Position numbers and translations under genes: made by a program. A stretch of DNA of 54,498 nt, from contig CAMAYO010000008.1 in the NCBI GenBank assembly GCA_945862465.1, positions 1 to 54,498 of the forward strand. Reading direction: 5' to 3'. A model generated the notes under the pieces. The model did not search any database and was not told the DNA's origin. It saw only the letters and a list, made by a program, of their open reading frames with translations. Shown in pieces: positions 1 through 8,729 of the stretch (within the stretch, counting starts at the first letter, position 1; the number at the start of each line of letters is the position of its first letter). The stretch comes from Pseudorhodobacter antarcticus (GTDB taxonomy: Bacteria > Pseudomonadota > Alphaproteobacteria > Rhodobacterales > Rhodobacteraceae).

Positions 1-82
1 CATCGCCCGAAACCGACACATCCGCTGCGGCATAGTGGCCCGCCGTGACCAACATGGTCGTTGCCAGAAGAAGTTTTTTCAT
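1..82 (-). CDS. Porin, N-terminal fragment (runs off the left edge)
   Basis: Only the first 27 codons are present; the gene continues beyond base 1. The peptide begins MKKLLLATTMLVTAGHYAAA and continues DVSVSGD. This is a short Sec signal peptide followed by the first beta-strand of porins of the Rhodobacter type, which form trimeric outer-membrane channels. The start is supported by a GGAG-type ribosome binding site a few bases upstream on the minus strand. The gene is transcribed away from the DUF3576 gene, so 83-380 is a shared control region. Identification rests on a short but characteristic N-terminus, so it is likely rather than certain. Confidence 0.72.
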   Translation of the reverse strand, partial: MKKLLLATTMLVTAGHYAAADVSVSGD

Positions 83-380
83 AATCGCTCCACCGTTCAA
101 ATTACAGGTTTGCTCCAACCCGGGTCATCCGGCTTGGATAGGGGCAGACCTATCCGTTTGGTGGCGCATTTCAACTAAAGTTTAACACTTGGATATTTTT
201 CCGGTGTAAGCGGTGCAAAAATGCAACATTCGTGTTTATACCTACACTTTAGGATAGGTATCTGCCCCACACCTTTCTTAGCGCCCGCCCGCCACCGCCC
301 CGCGCGCCGTGCTTTGGGGAAAGCCCTTGGCAGGCCCGCCGACCTCGGCTAGACACAAGGCCGAACCTGGGGGTTTTTGC
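83..380. promoter_or_regulatory. Divergent control region between porin and DUF3576 gene
   Basis: This is the longest gene-free stretch. On the minus strand a possible porin promoter is TTGCAC (213-218), a 17-base spacer and TATCCA (190-195). A perfect 7-bp inverted repeat with a 6-base loop, GGATAGG/CCTATCC at 136-155, would lie in the porin leader RNA. The block GGGGCAGACCTATCC (141-155) recurs in inverted orientation at 252-268, with two extra bases in the middle. The promoter call is by eye and weak; the inverted repeats are plain in the sequence. Confidence 0.4.
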
Positions 381-920
381 ATGGTCTATCGTCGATACAT
401 CGTTGCCATCACGGCTTTGGCCTGTTTGCTGTCTCTGTCTGCCTGTGGTGGCGGGGGCGTGGGCGGGATGTTTAAGCGCAAAGCCCCTGTGGTGGATGCC
501 GAAGGCCATGTGCTGAACGCCAACGAAGCGCAGCGCGCGGCGATTGCCAAGTTTGAAGGCACGGATGAACCCGGCACCAAGATTTGGGATTTGCTGAACC
601 AGAACACCGACCCCAGCACGACGTTGAAGGTGAACAAGTATATTTGGGCGGCGTCGCTGGATGTGCTGAACTTCTTGCCTATTCAGTCGGTTGACCCCTT
701 TACGGGCGTGATCGTGACAGGGTACGGCACCCCGCCCGGCGGATCGCGCAGCTACCGCGCCACGATTTATGTGCAAGATCCGGCCCTGGATGCGCGGTCG
801 TTGAAGCTGTCGCTGCAAGGGGCGAATGGCGGGGCTGTGGCACCGGAAACCATCTCGGCCGTCGAAGATGCCATTTTGAACCGCGCCCGTCAGTTGCGGA
901 TTGCTGACGCCGGTCTGTAA
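381..920 (+). CDS. DUF3576 domain lipoprotein
   Basis: A 179-residue protein of the DUF3576 family, found in alphaproteobacteria and without an assigned function. The N-terminus is a lipoprotein signal: basic MVYRRY, a hydrophobic stretch, then a lipobox ending LSAC near residue 22 and a glycine run, so it is probably anchored in the outer membrane. The middle contains the typical family segment with KIWDLLNQ and a C-terminal domain that ends with helices. I placed the start at the ATG at 381 because it begins the signal peptide directly; an upstream in-frame start at 309 would bury the signal. It lies 74 bases upstream of leuS on the same strand and may be co-transcribed with it. Confidence 0.8.
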   Translation: MVYRRYIVAITALACLLSLSACGGGGVGGMFKRKAPVVDAEGHVLNANEAQRAAIAKFEGTDEPGTKIWDLLNQNTDPSTTLKVNKYIWAASLDVLNFLPIQSVDPFTGVIVTGYGTPPGGSRSYRATIYVQDPALDARSLKLSLQGANGGAVAPETISAVEDAILNRARQLRIADAGL

Positions 921-994
921 TCAGGCCCGTCAGGCTGGACCTTGCGCTGCGCGCAGGGTAGGTCATGCCCAAATGATCTTAAGAACATGGGCTG

Positions 995-3619
995 ATGATG
1001 TCGCGCTACGACCCTTCTGATATTGAACCGAAATGGCAGCAGGCTTGGGACGCAGCGCGCGTCTTTGAAGCGCGGCGTGATCCGGCCAAGCCCAAGTATT
1101 ATGTGCTAGAGATGTTCCCCTATCCGTCAGGGCGCATCCATATGGGCCATGTGCGCAACTATACGATGGGCGATGTTGTGGCGCGCACCAAGGCGGCACA
1201 GGGCTATTCGGTGCTGCATCCGATGGGATGGGATGCCTTTGGCATGCCCGCCGAAAACGCCGCGATGGAGCGGGGCGGCCATCCGCGCGATTGGACCGAG
1301 GGCAATATCGCGGAAATGAAGGCCCAGATGAAGCCTTTGGGCCTGTCGATTGACTGGAGCCGTGAACTGGCGACGTGCCGGCCCGAATACTACGGCCAGC
1401 AGCAGGCAATGTTCATCGATATGATGGAAAAGGGCTTGGTTTACCGCAAAGCCGCTGTTGTGAACTGGGATCCGGTCGATATGACCGTGCTGGCGAACGA
1501 ACAGGTGATCGACGGGCGCGGCTGGCGGTCAAACGCCTTGGTCGAACGGCGCGAGCTGACGCAGTGGTTCTTCAAGATCAGTGATTATTCGGGCGAGCTG
1601 TTGGCGGCCTTGGACGGCTTGAAAGATTGGCCGGAAAAGGTGCGCCTGATGCAGGCGAACTGGATTGGGCAAAGCAAGGGCTTGCAGTTTGCCTTTGACA
1701 CCGTGGGCGCGCCTGTTGGGTTTGACAAGCTAGAGGTTTACACCACCCGCCCCGATACGCTTTTGGGCGCGTCGTTTGCTGCGATTTCGGCAGATCACCC
1801 GCTGGCTAAGGCGCTGGAATCTGATCCGAAAGTGGCAGAGTTTGTGGCTTTGTGCCGCAAGGGTGGCACCTCGGCAGTTGAGATTGAGACGGCAGAGAAG
1901 ATCGGGATCGATACCGGCCTTCGGGTGAAGCATCCGCTGGACCCCTCGGTTGAATTGCCGGTGTGGATCGCCAATTTCATCCTGATGGATTACGGCACTG
2001 GCGCTATCTTTGGCTGCCCCGCCCATGATGCGCGCGATTTCGAATTTGCCACGAAATATGGGCTGACGATCAAGTCTGTCTTTGTGGCCGAGGGGGCCGA
2101 TGACGCCCCGCTGAGCGAACCCTTTGTGCCGATGAAATCTGAACCTGTCCGCTATATTCGCGGCTTTGCTGGCCCGGCCTTGCAAACCGGTGAAGCGGCG
2201 GTGACCGCCGCCATCGCCCATGCGGAAGCGGCGGGCTTTGGCCACGGCGTCACCAACTACCGTCTGCGCGACTGGGGCATTTCGCGCCAGCGCTATTGGG
2301 GCTGCCCTATTCCTGTGGTGCATTGCGATGCCTGCGGTGTGGTGGCGGAAAAGAAAGCGAACCTACCGGTTGAACTGCCCTATGACGTGACGTTCGACAT
2401 CCCCGGCAACCCGCTGGACCGCCACCCGACATGGCGCAATTGCACCTGCCCAACCTGTGGCGCACCTGCGCGGCGCGAAACCGACACGATGGACACGTTT
2501 GTTGATTCGTCATGGTACTTCGCCCGCTTCACCGCGCCCCACGCCGCCACCCCTACAGTGGCTGCGGATGCGGAATACTGGATGAATGTTGACCAATATA
2601 TCGGCGGCATCGAACACGCGATTTTGCACCTGCTCTATTCGCGTTTTTTCGCCCGTGCGATGCACAAAACGGGCCACTTGCCCGCGAAAGCGATTGAACC
2701 CTTCAACGCGCTGTTCACCCAAGGCATGGTGACGCACGAGATTTACACTAACTTTTTGTCTGGACCACCAGTAGTGGGTTCCGGCGCGGAAGCAGATGCT
2801 GCTCTGGAAGCAGACGCGAAGAGGAACGTCTTAAGGTATTACTACCCTGAAGAGGTAGAGATGTCGGAAGACGGAAACGTACGACTTAAATCTACTGGCG
2901 AAAGGGTGCGGGTGATCCCCTCGGCCAAGATGTCAAAGTCGAAAAAGAACGTCGTCGACCCGATGAACATCATCAGTGCCTTTGGCGCAGATACGGCGCG
3001 TTGGTTTGTGATGTCTGACTCGCCGCCTGAGCGGGATGTGGAATGGACAGCCTCTGGCGCGGAAGCCACGTTCAAACACCTGTCGCGGGTCTGGGCCTTG
3101 TCGGTGCGCGTGGCGGAAATGCCCTTGGACCATCAGGGCGAAGGCGACGCCGACCTGCTGCGCGCCACCCACCGCGCCATTGCCGAAGTGACGGCGGGGA
3201 TCGAAGGCTTTGCCTTCAACAAGGCCATCGCCAAGCTGTATGAATTCACCAATGCGATCGGGCGGGCCTCTGCTTCGACCCTTGCCATGAAAGATGCGCT
3301 GCGGGTTCTGGCGCAACTGATGCAGCCGATGACACCGCATTTGGCCGAAGAAGTCTGGGCCGCTCAAGGTGGTGTGGGCTTGGTTGCCCAAGCGCCTTGG
3401 CCCAAGGCTGATCCGGCCCTGCTGGAAGATGACACGGTGATCTTGCCCATTCAGATCAACGGCAAGCGGCGGGCGGAAATCAGCGTGCCCAAGGCCATGC
3501 CCGCATCAGAGGTTGAAAAGCTGGCCCTCGCCAACGAAGATGTGCTGCGCTTCTTAGCGGGGCAACCCATCAAGAAGCTCATCGTGGTTCCGGGGCGTAT
3601 CATCAATGTCGTGGTCTAG
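995..3619 (+). CDS. leuS: Leucyl-tRNA synthetase
   Basis: An 874-residue class I aminoacyl-tRNA synthetase that charges tRNA-Leu in the cytoplasm. The HIGH-type motif is HMGH at residues 49-52 and the KMSKS loop is at 645-649. Between them are the connective polypeptide editing domain (about 220-410, with the motif TTRPDTLLG near residue 250) and a zinc-binding-like region with CDACG and CTCPTCG. The C-terminus carries the anticodon-binding and C-terminal domains. An alternative ATG is at 998. The segment at about residues 585-637, just before KMSKS, uses codons unlike the rest of the gene (AGG, GTA, CGA, TTA, ACT); see findings. The gene overlaps lptE by 14 bases, forming leuS-lptE-holA, an order common in alphaproteobacteria. 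Confidence 0.98.
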   Translation: MMSRYDPSDIEPKWQQAWDAARVFEARRDPAKPKYYVLEMFPYPSGRIHMGHVRNYTMGDVVARTKAAQGYSVLHPMGWDAFGMPAENAAMERGGHPRDWTEGNIAEMKAQMKPLGLSIDWSRELATCRPEYYGQQQAMFIDMMEKGLVYRKAAVVNWDPVDMTVLANEQVIDGRGWRSNALVERRELTQWFFKISDYSGELLAALDGLKDWPEKVRLMQANWIGQSKGLQFAFDTVGAPVGFDKLEVYTTRPDTLLGASFAAISADHPLAKALESDPKVAEFVALCRKGGTSAVEIETAEKIGIDTGLRVKHPLDPSVELPVWIANFILMDYGTGAIFGCPAHDARDFEFATKYGLTIKSVFVAEGADDAPLSEPFVPMKSEPVRYIRGFAGPALQTGEAAVTAAIAHAEAAGFGHGVTNYRLRDWGISRQRYWGCPIPVVHCDACGVVAEKKANLPVELPYDVTFDIPGNPLDRHPTWRNCTCPTCGAPARRETDTMDTFVDSSWYFARFTAPHAATPTVAADAEYWMNVDQYIGGIEHAILHLLYSRFFARAMHKTGHLPAKAIEPFNALFTQGMVTHEIYTNFLSGPPVVGSGAEADAALEADAKRNVLRYYYPEEVEMSEDGNVRLKSTGERVRVIPSAKMSKSKKNVVDPMNIISAFGADTARWFVMSDSPPERDVEWTASGAEATFKHLSRVWALSVRVAEMPLDHQGEGDADLLRATHRAIAEVTAGIEGFAFNKAIAKLYEFTNAIGRASASTLAMKDALRVLAQLMQPMTPHLAEEVWAAQGGVGLVAQAPWPKADPALLEDDTVILPIQINGKRRAEISVPKAMPASEVEKLALANEDVLRFLAGQPIKKLIVVPGRIINVVV

Positions 3620-4094
3620 GCGCAGCCTGCTTTTGACCTTGCCCGCAGCCCTTGCAGCTTGCGGTTTTCAGCCCGCCTATGGGCCCAAAGGCACGGCAGA
3701 GGGCTTGATGGGCGCAGTGCGCGCCAATGATCCGACCGACAAGAACAGCTTTGACTTCGTGCAGCACTTGGAAGAGCGTTTAGGTCGCCCGACCAAGCCT
3801 GCCTACAGCCTTGCCTATACGATCACCACCGCGGCCATCGGCGCGGGCATCACGCCTGATGGGGCCATCACCCGCTACACGGTGACGGGCGGGCTGGATT
3901 GGACCCTGACGCGCTTGGCAGACCAGACGCGCATGGCGGGCGGGCACATTGACGCCTTCACCTCGTATTCCGCCACAGGCTCAACTGTTGCGGGTCAAAC
4001 GGCGCAATCGGATGCCTATCTCCGCCTGATGCGGTTGCTGGGCGATGATCTTTTGGTGCGGTTGATCGCCGCCTCGGCCAGTTTTGCGCCATGA
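3606..4094 (+). CDS. lptE: LPS assembly lipoprotein LptE
   Basis: A 162-residue outer-membrane lipoprotein that plugs the LptD barrel and helps deliver lipopolysaccharide to the cell surface. The N-terminus shows basic residues, a hydrophobic segment and a lipobox [11 protein letters not shown], which is the signature of this family (Cys near residue 19 followed by GF-P-Y). The rest is a mixed alpha/beta domain without catalytic residues. It overlaps the end of leuS by 14 bases and the start of holA by 4 bases, so it is translated as part of that run. Sequence conservation in LptE is low; the lipobox context and the position between leuS and holA make the call firm. Confidence 0.88.
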   Translation: MSWSRRSLLLTLPAALAACGFQPAYGPKGTAEGLMGAVRANDPTDKNSFDFVQHLEERLGRPTKPAYSLAYTITTAAIGAGITPDGAITRYTVTGGLDWTLTRLADQTRMAGGHIDAFTSYSATGSTVAGQTAQSDAYLRLMRLLGDDLLVRLIAASASFAP

Positions 4095-5104
4095 AAATGG
4101 CAGGGGCCGAGGCGCGGCGCTATCTGGCCAAACCTGATCCGGCCAAGGCAGCACTTGTGATCTTTGGCGAAGACGCCATGCGCGTGGCATTGAAACGGGC
4201 CGAAGCGGTGGTGGCCTTGGGCGGGCCCAACGCTGATGCCGAAATGCGCTTGACCCGCATTCCCGCAGCCGATTTGCGCAAAGACGGTGCGGCCTTGTTG
4301 GATGCCATCAAGGCCAGCAGCTTTTTCCCCGGCGCACGGGTGGTGGTGGTCGAAGATGCCACGGATGGGCTGTCGGCCACCTTGCAAACCAGCTTTGATG
4401 CGTGGCGTCCGGGGGATGCGAATATCGTTGTCACGGCGGGCAACCTGACGGGCAAATCTACGCTTAAGACGCTGGCGGAAAAGCATTTTGCCGTCATGTG
4501 CATCGGCCTTTATGACGACCCGCCGACCCGCGAAGAGATTGAGGCCGAACTGACCCGTGCGGGCCTGTCCAAGGTGCCAAGCGATGCGATGGGAGAGTTG
4601 TTGACCCTGTCTCGCGCCCTTGATCCAGGGGATTTTCGCCAAACCTTAGAGAAAATCGCGCTGTACAAGTTCCAGGACCCGCAGCCCTTGACCCCTGCCG
4701 AAATAGCCGCCCTTGCGCCAGCTACGATGGAAACCGAGGCAGAAGAGTTGCTGGATGCCGTAGCCGAATTGCAAATGGGCTCTATCGGCCCGATCCTGCG
4801 GCGGCTGGAAGGCCAAGGCGTTCTGCCCGTAACGCTTTGCATCGCAGGCCTGCGCCATTTCACCACGCTGCACTTGATGGCGACCGACCCCGAAGGCCCT
4901 GCTTCGGGCTTTGCCAAGGCGCGGGGGTTTTTCAAACGGCGCGACCGCATGATGAAACAAGCGGGCAGTTGGACATCACGACAGATCGAAAAGGCCCTGT
5001 CTTTGTTGGTGGAAACCGACATGACCCTGCGCTCCACCTCGCGCGCGCCAGCCATGGCCGTGATGGAACGCACCTTGATCCGCATTGCGCGGCGCGAGCG
5101 TTAG
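4091..5104 (+). CDS. holA: DNA polymerase III subunit delta
   Basis: A 337-residue subunit of the clamp loader that opens the beta sliding clamp. It shows the family layout: an N-terminal RecA-like domain with the clamp-contact region, including the segment SSFFPGARVVVVEDA near residues 77-91, a middle helical domain and a C-terminal collar domain. The start overlaps the lptE stop by 4 bases (ATGA). Its own stop codon overlaps the stop of the convergent DsbD-like gene within TTAG at 5101-5104. The gene order lptE-holA supports the call. Confidence 0.93.
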   Translation: MKMAGAEARRYLAKPDPAKAALVIFGEDAMRVALKRAEAVVALGGPNADAEMRLTRIPAADLRKDGAALLDAIKASSFFPGARVVVVEDATDGLSATLQTSFDAWRPGDANIVVTAGNLTGKSTLKTLAEKHFAVMCIGLYDDPPTREEIEAELTRAGLSKVPSDAMGELLTLSRALDPGDFRQTLEKIALYKFQDPQPLTPAEIAALAPATMETEAEELLDAVAELQMGSIGPILRRLEGQGVLPVTLCIAGLRHFTTLHLMATDPEGPASGFAKARGFFKRRDRMMKQAGSWTSRQIEKALSLLVETDMTLRSTSRAPAMAVMERTLIRIARRER

Positions 5105-5877
5105 GGCGCAGCGCAGCCGCGATATTCGACGGCCTTCCCTTCGGCCAGAACCGTGATCGTCACAGTCGACCTATCCAGTGTAAATGGTGCGCCTGAAGGC
5201 AACACAAGGTCTGTTGTCGCAGATAAAACTGCCCCCTGCCGCGACGTTTGCGCCTCGGCCACCCACACCTGCGGGTCGTTGGTTTCAAAGACCACGGTTT
5301 CTTCAGCGCCAAGGGTGGGCAGTTTCAGGTCAGCCTGCAAGCGCAGGCCATCAGTGATCGGTTCGATCTTGCAAGTGGCCCCTTTGGCTTGCTGGGGCAT
5401 ATCCGCCAAGGCCGCCGCAATCTGGCTGTCTTTCGCCCCCGCCCCCTGCAAGGTAGCGGCAAAGGTCAGGTGGGCGGGCATGCAGATATCGTGGCAAATG
5501 CCCAGATCCATTGCCAAGGCCAGTGTCACGGGCTGCGCGGGGTCTTGCGCCACCACTTCAACAGGCAGGATAAGTTCGTTCAAATAGCCGATGCTTTTCA
5601 TCCCGTTAAGGGTGATCACCTGCGGCTTGGGCCAATGAAACTGCACGCTTTTAAGGTTGGTTGACCCCGCCCAATCGAAGGTCGGCGGAATGCCCGCCTC
5701 ACCAGGTGCGCGCCAATAGGTTTTCCAATCGGGGGCAAGGCGCAGATCAAGCGCTGCCATGTAATGCCCGTTGGGCAGTTGCCAGCCCGACAGAAAATCT
5801 GCCTGAACGAGGTCGTCTTGATCTTGCGCCAGAGCAGGGCTGACAAGACATAGGGCAAGAAGGGCATAGCGGATCAT
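5101..5877 (-). CDS. Periplasmic protein with DsbD N-terminal-type domain
   Basis: A 258-residue exported protein. The signal peptide (MIRYALLALCLVSPALA) ends at about residue 17. The body resembles the N-terminal disulfide-exchange domain of DsbD: YWRAPGEAGIPP near residue 54, a strand-rich core and a cysteine pair in DLGICHDICMPAHL at about residues 124-137. The usual membrane electron-transfer domain of DsbD is absent, so the protein probably passes or accepts reducing equivalents with a partner encoded elsewhere; that role is inferred. Free-standing proteins of this type occur in other Rhodobacterales. It is convergent with holA, overlapping by 4 bases, and divergent from the yqgE-type gene. 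Confidence 0.78.
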   Translation of the reverse strand: MIRYALLALCLVSPALAQDQDDLVQADFLSGWQLPNGHYMAALDLRLAPDWKTYWRAPGEAGIPPTFDWAGSTNLKSVQFHWPKPQVITLNGMKSIGYLNELILPVEVVAQDPAQPVTLALAMDLGICHDICMPAHLTFAATLQGAGAKDSQIAAALADMPQQAKGATCKIEPITDGLRLQADLKLPTLGAEETVVFETNDPQVWVAEAQTSRQGAVLSATTDLVLPSGAPFTLDRSTVTITVLAEGKAVEYRGCAAP

Positions 5878-6000
5878 GGGGGCACTTTACGAAAGCGAAG
5901 GCCGCTTAGAAAGCCCGTCCCGTTCACTTTGCAGCGACAGTCTGTGATTGAGGGTTGAGCATAGGGCCGCTTCGCCCCATCTTGGGGGGAGGAGACCCAG

Positions 6001-6555
6001 ATGAACCTGACCGGCCAAGTGATCATCGCCATGCCCGACATGGGCGATCCGCGCTTTGAACGTGCGGTGGTTTTGATTTGCGCGCATTCCCCCAGCGGGG
6101 CCATGGGGCTGATCCTAAACCAGCCCGTGCCAGAGTTGCGCTTTCAGGATCTGCTGGTGCAGTTGAAAATCCCGCGCGGTGATCAGGCCCGCGATATTCG
6201 GCTGCTGATCGGCGGGCCGGTAGAACGGGGGCGCGGCTTTGTGCTGCATTCCTCTGATTACCACAGCGCCAAAGCCACCATGGCTGTGGGCGAAACCTAT
6301 GGCATGACCACCACGCTGGATGTGCTTGAAGCTTTAAGCGTTGGCTCTGGGCCTCTTCAGGCCGTGATGGCCTTTGGCTATTCCGGCTGGGGCGCTGGCC
6401 AGCTAGAGGCCGAGATTGCCCGCAACGATTGGTTGATCGGCGATGCGTCTGATGGGCTGATCTTTGGGGCCGAACCGGCGCGCAAATGGGCCTTGGCCTT
6501 GGCGGGCATGGGTGTGGACGCTATGGCCCTATCGCCCAGCGGCGGGCGGGCGTAA
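6001..6555 (+). CDS. YqgE/AlgH family protein
   Basis: A 184-residue cytosolic protein of the YqgE/AlgH family (DUF179). Family hallmarks are the opening LTGQVIIAMPDMGDPRFERAV, the segment GAMGLILNQP, GGPVERGRGFVLHS and the later FGYSGWGAGQLE with an IARNDWL stretch. The family is widespread and has been linked to regulation in Pseudomonas, but its biochemical role is unclear. The start is supported by a GGAGGAG ribosome binding site six bases upstream. The 123-base gap to the left holds the divergent promoters of this gene and the DsbD-like gene. Confidence 0.9.
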   Translation: MNLTGQVIIAMPDMGDPRFERAVVLICAHSPSGAMGLILNQPVPELRFQDLLVQLKIPRGDQARDIRLLIGGPVERGRGFVLHSSDYHSAKATMAVGETYGMTTTLDVLEALSVGSGPLQAVMAFGYSGWGAGQLEAEIARNDWLIGDASDGLIFGAEPARKWALALAGMGVDAMALSPSGGRA

Positions 6556-6629
6556 TAGGGCGCAAGTTTCACGGCAAGGGATCATCGCCATGCGCCAAGA
6601 TAGCCGCCCCAAACGCCGGGTAGCCGCCG

Positions 6630-7772
6630 ATGCTTGACGCCTTGGTTATAGGGGCAGGTCCTGCTGGGCTGATGGCCGCGGAAGAACTGGCAAAGGCCGG
6701 TCGCCGTGTGGTGATCTGCGAGGGCAAATCCTCGCCCGCGCGCAAGTTTCTGATGGCGGGGAAATCGGGGTTGAACGTCACCAAAGCCCAAGCCTTGCCC
6801 GCCTTTATTGCAGCCTATCAAAGCCCCCATATGGCACCTTTTCTGGCTGAATTTGGGCCAGAGGCTGTGATGGATTGGTGCAATCAGCTGGGGGCGGATG
6901 TTTTTACAGGCTCCTCTGGCCGTGTGTTTCCCAAGGCCATGAAAGCCTCTCCGCTGGTGCGGGCATGGATGGCGCGCTTGGCGGGGATGGGGGTAGAGCT
7001 GCGCAGCCGGTGGCGGTGGGTGGGCTTTGACGACGGCTTTGCCTTTGACACGCCGCAGGGCCGCACGGTTTTGCACCCAGCCGTCACGGTCTTGGCGCTG
7101 GGCGGGGCCAGTTGGGCGCGGCTGGGGTCGGATGCGGCCTGGGTGCCTTGGTTGGCAGAAAAAGGGGTGCGGATCACCCCATTTCAGCCTGCCAACATGG
7201 GCTTTCATGTCGATTGGTCACCGCATATGGCCAAGGTTTTTGGGCAAGCCGTCAAAGGCGCTGCCCTTTGCGTGGACAAACGCCGCGAGCGGGGGGAGTT
7301 TATCATCTCTTCCAAAGGGATCGAGGGTGGCGGCATTTATGCCGTCTCGCGCGATCTGCGCCAAGGGGCTGCGTTACAGCTAGACCTGATGCCAGACGTC
7401 TCTGTGGACGAGGTGGCGCAGCGCCTATCCGCGATGCGGTCCAGCGAAACGCTGGTCAACCGATTGCGCAAGCTGGGCCTGTCTGCCCCCGCCTTGGCCT
7501 TGGTGATGGAGTTTGGCCGCGCTTTATCCCCGCTTCAAGCGGTCAAAGCCCTGCCCATCCCCCTCGGCCCGCCCCGCCCGATGGACGAGGCGATCTCGGT
7601 CGCGGGCGGCGTAAGTTTCGCCAGTGTCACGCCAGACTTGGAACTGCGCGCCCTGCCAAAAACCTTCGTCTGCGGCGAAATGCTGGATTGGGAGGCCCCG
7701 ACAGGCGGGTATCTGCTGACAGGATGCTGGGCATCGGGCCGATGGGCCGGACGGGCGGCCGCAGCGGCTTGA
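6630..7772 (+). CDS. NAD(P)/FAD-dependent oxidoreductase, TIGR03862-type flavoprotein
   Basis: A 380-residue flavoprotein of the HI0933/BaiN-like family. The N-terminus has the dinucleotide-binding motif VIGAGPAGLMAAEELAKAG (residues about 5-23) and then the family signature SSPARKFLMAGKSGLNVTKA. The C-terminus has a second FAD-contact region with FVCGEMLDWEAPTGGYLLTGCWASG. Its physiological substrate is unknown; members elsewhere are annotated as NAD(P)/FAD-dependent oxidoreductases. The gene is followed by a strong hairpin terminator at 7786-7830 and converges on the carbonic anhydrase gene. Confidence 0.88.
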   Translation: MLDALVIGAGPAGLMAAEELAKAGRRVVICEGKSSPARKFLMAGKSGLNVTKAQALPAFIAAYQSPHMAPFLAEFGPEAVMDWCNQLGADVFTGSSGRVFPKAMKASPLVRAWMARLAGMGVELRSRWRWVGFDDGFAFDTPQGRTVLHPAVTVLALGGASWARLGSDAAWVPWLAEKGVRITPFQPANMGFHVDWSPHMAKVFGQAVKGAALCVDKRRERGEFIISSKGIEGGGIYAVSRDLRQGAALQLDLMPDVSVDEVAQRLSAMRSSETLVNRLRKLGLSAPALALVMEFGRALSPLQAVKALPIPLGPPRPMDEAISVAGGVSFASVTPDLELRALPKTFVCGEMLDWEAPTGGYLLTGCWASGRWAGRAAAAA

Positions 7773-7785
7773 GCCACGGCGAAAC

Positions 7786-7830
7786 GCCCTAGGTCAGGTC
7801 TGCAACCCGACCTAGGGCTTTGTTTTATTA
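7786..7830. terminator. Bidirectional rho-independent terminator
   Basis: A perfect 10-bp stem, GCCCTAGGTC (7786-7795) with GACCTAGGGC (7809-7818), closes a 13-base loop and is followed on the plus strand by TTTGTTTTATT. It lies between the convergent flavoprotein and carbonic anhydrase genes. The T-rich tail is on the plus-strand side, so it mainly ends the flavoprotein transcript. Confidence 0.85.
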
Positions 7831-7833
7831 GGC

Positions 7834-8571
7834 TTAAGACAGCAGCGTCACAACACCGGTTTCCAGATTGTACAGGGCGCCGACAATCTTCAACGCGCCC
7901 GAATCAACCAAGCCCTTCAACACGGGGCTTTTCTCGGTCAAAGCGGCCACGTTCATCCGCACATTCGCTTCGGCCACAGCCTCGACAAACTCGTGGTTGT
8001 GCGAGGAGCGTTCGCCTGTCAGCGGCGTTGCGGCGACAGCGGGTTCAATCTCGTTCAGCAGGGTGGTCAGGGCGTCGCCAACGACCGCCTTGTCGACAGC
8101 ACCTTTGACGGCCCCGCAATGGTTGTGGCCCAAGACCATAATGGCCTTTGCGCCAGCCACTGCGGTTCCGTATTCGAAGCTGCCGATAACTTCGGTTGTG
8201 GCTACGTTGCCCGCAACACGGGCCACGAACACATCGCCAATCTGCTGGTCTAGCACTTGTTCGGGTGCCGAGCGCGAATCCATGCAGGCCAGAACGCAGG
8301 CGAAGGGGGTCTGCTTTTCAGCCGTTGCATGGCCAAGGGCGACAAGATCGCAGTTCAAAGATCCGCCCGCCACAAAACGCGCGTTGCCGTCCATCAGCAT
8401 TTGAATAGCTTGATCGGGCGAAGCGGCTTTGAGCGCTTCGGAATCAAAATGCGCGCAGTCATCGGCCCGCGCCATGCCGGTCGACAGGGCGGCGGCGGCA
8501 GCAGCAAGGCCAAAGAAATGGCGGCGTCCGAAGACGGGACCCGCTTGGGTGGTTTCGCAATCAGTGCACAT
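7834..8571 (-). CDS. Beta-class carbonic anhydrase with Tat signal
   Basis: A 245-residue enzyme that interconverts CO2 and bicarbonate with a zinc ion. The zinc and catalytic residues are visible in CMDSRSAPE (Cys, Asp, Arg) and HNHCGAVKGA (His, Cys). The N-terminus has a twin-arginine signal, GRRHFFGLAAAAAAL, which predicts folded export to the periplasm, and a CTDC pair in front of it. I chose the ATG at 8571 because AAGGAG lies eight bases upstream; an in-frame start at 8613 would add 14 residues before the ribosome site. The gene lies downstream of the GAF protein gene on the same strand, separated by a 158-base AT-richer gap that probably holds its own promoter. Confidence 0.93.
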   Translation of the reverse strand: MCTDCETTQAGPVFGRRHFFGLAAAAAALSTGMARADDCAHFDSEALKAASPDQAIQMLMDGNARFVAGGSLNCDLVALGHATAEKQTPFACVLACMDSRSAPEQVLDQQIGDVFVARVAGNVATTEVIGSFEYGTAVAGAKAIMVLGHNHCGAVKGAVDKAVVGDALTTLLNEIEPAVAATPLTGERSSHNHEFVEAVAEANVRMNVAALTEKSPVLKGLVDSGALKIVGALYNLETGVVTLLS

Positions 8572-8729
8572 TTGGCATCTCCTTGATGTTTGAATGGCAA
8601 TCTCTTGCCTCAACTTGGAGTGTAATTCGCGATTGGCATAAGAATATGACTAGAAAATGCCATCCTATACCAAAGATAGAATTTTCAAACTTAAGGCGGC
8701 GCGAAGTGCCTTTGGGAGTGACGATCTTT

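Noticed and set aside
8665-8679. CTATACCAAAGATAG as an OxyR-type site upstream of the carbonic anhydrase gene
   Set aside because: It has only the inner two quarter-sites; the flanking ATAG and CTAT elements of an OxyR site are absent.
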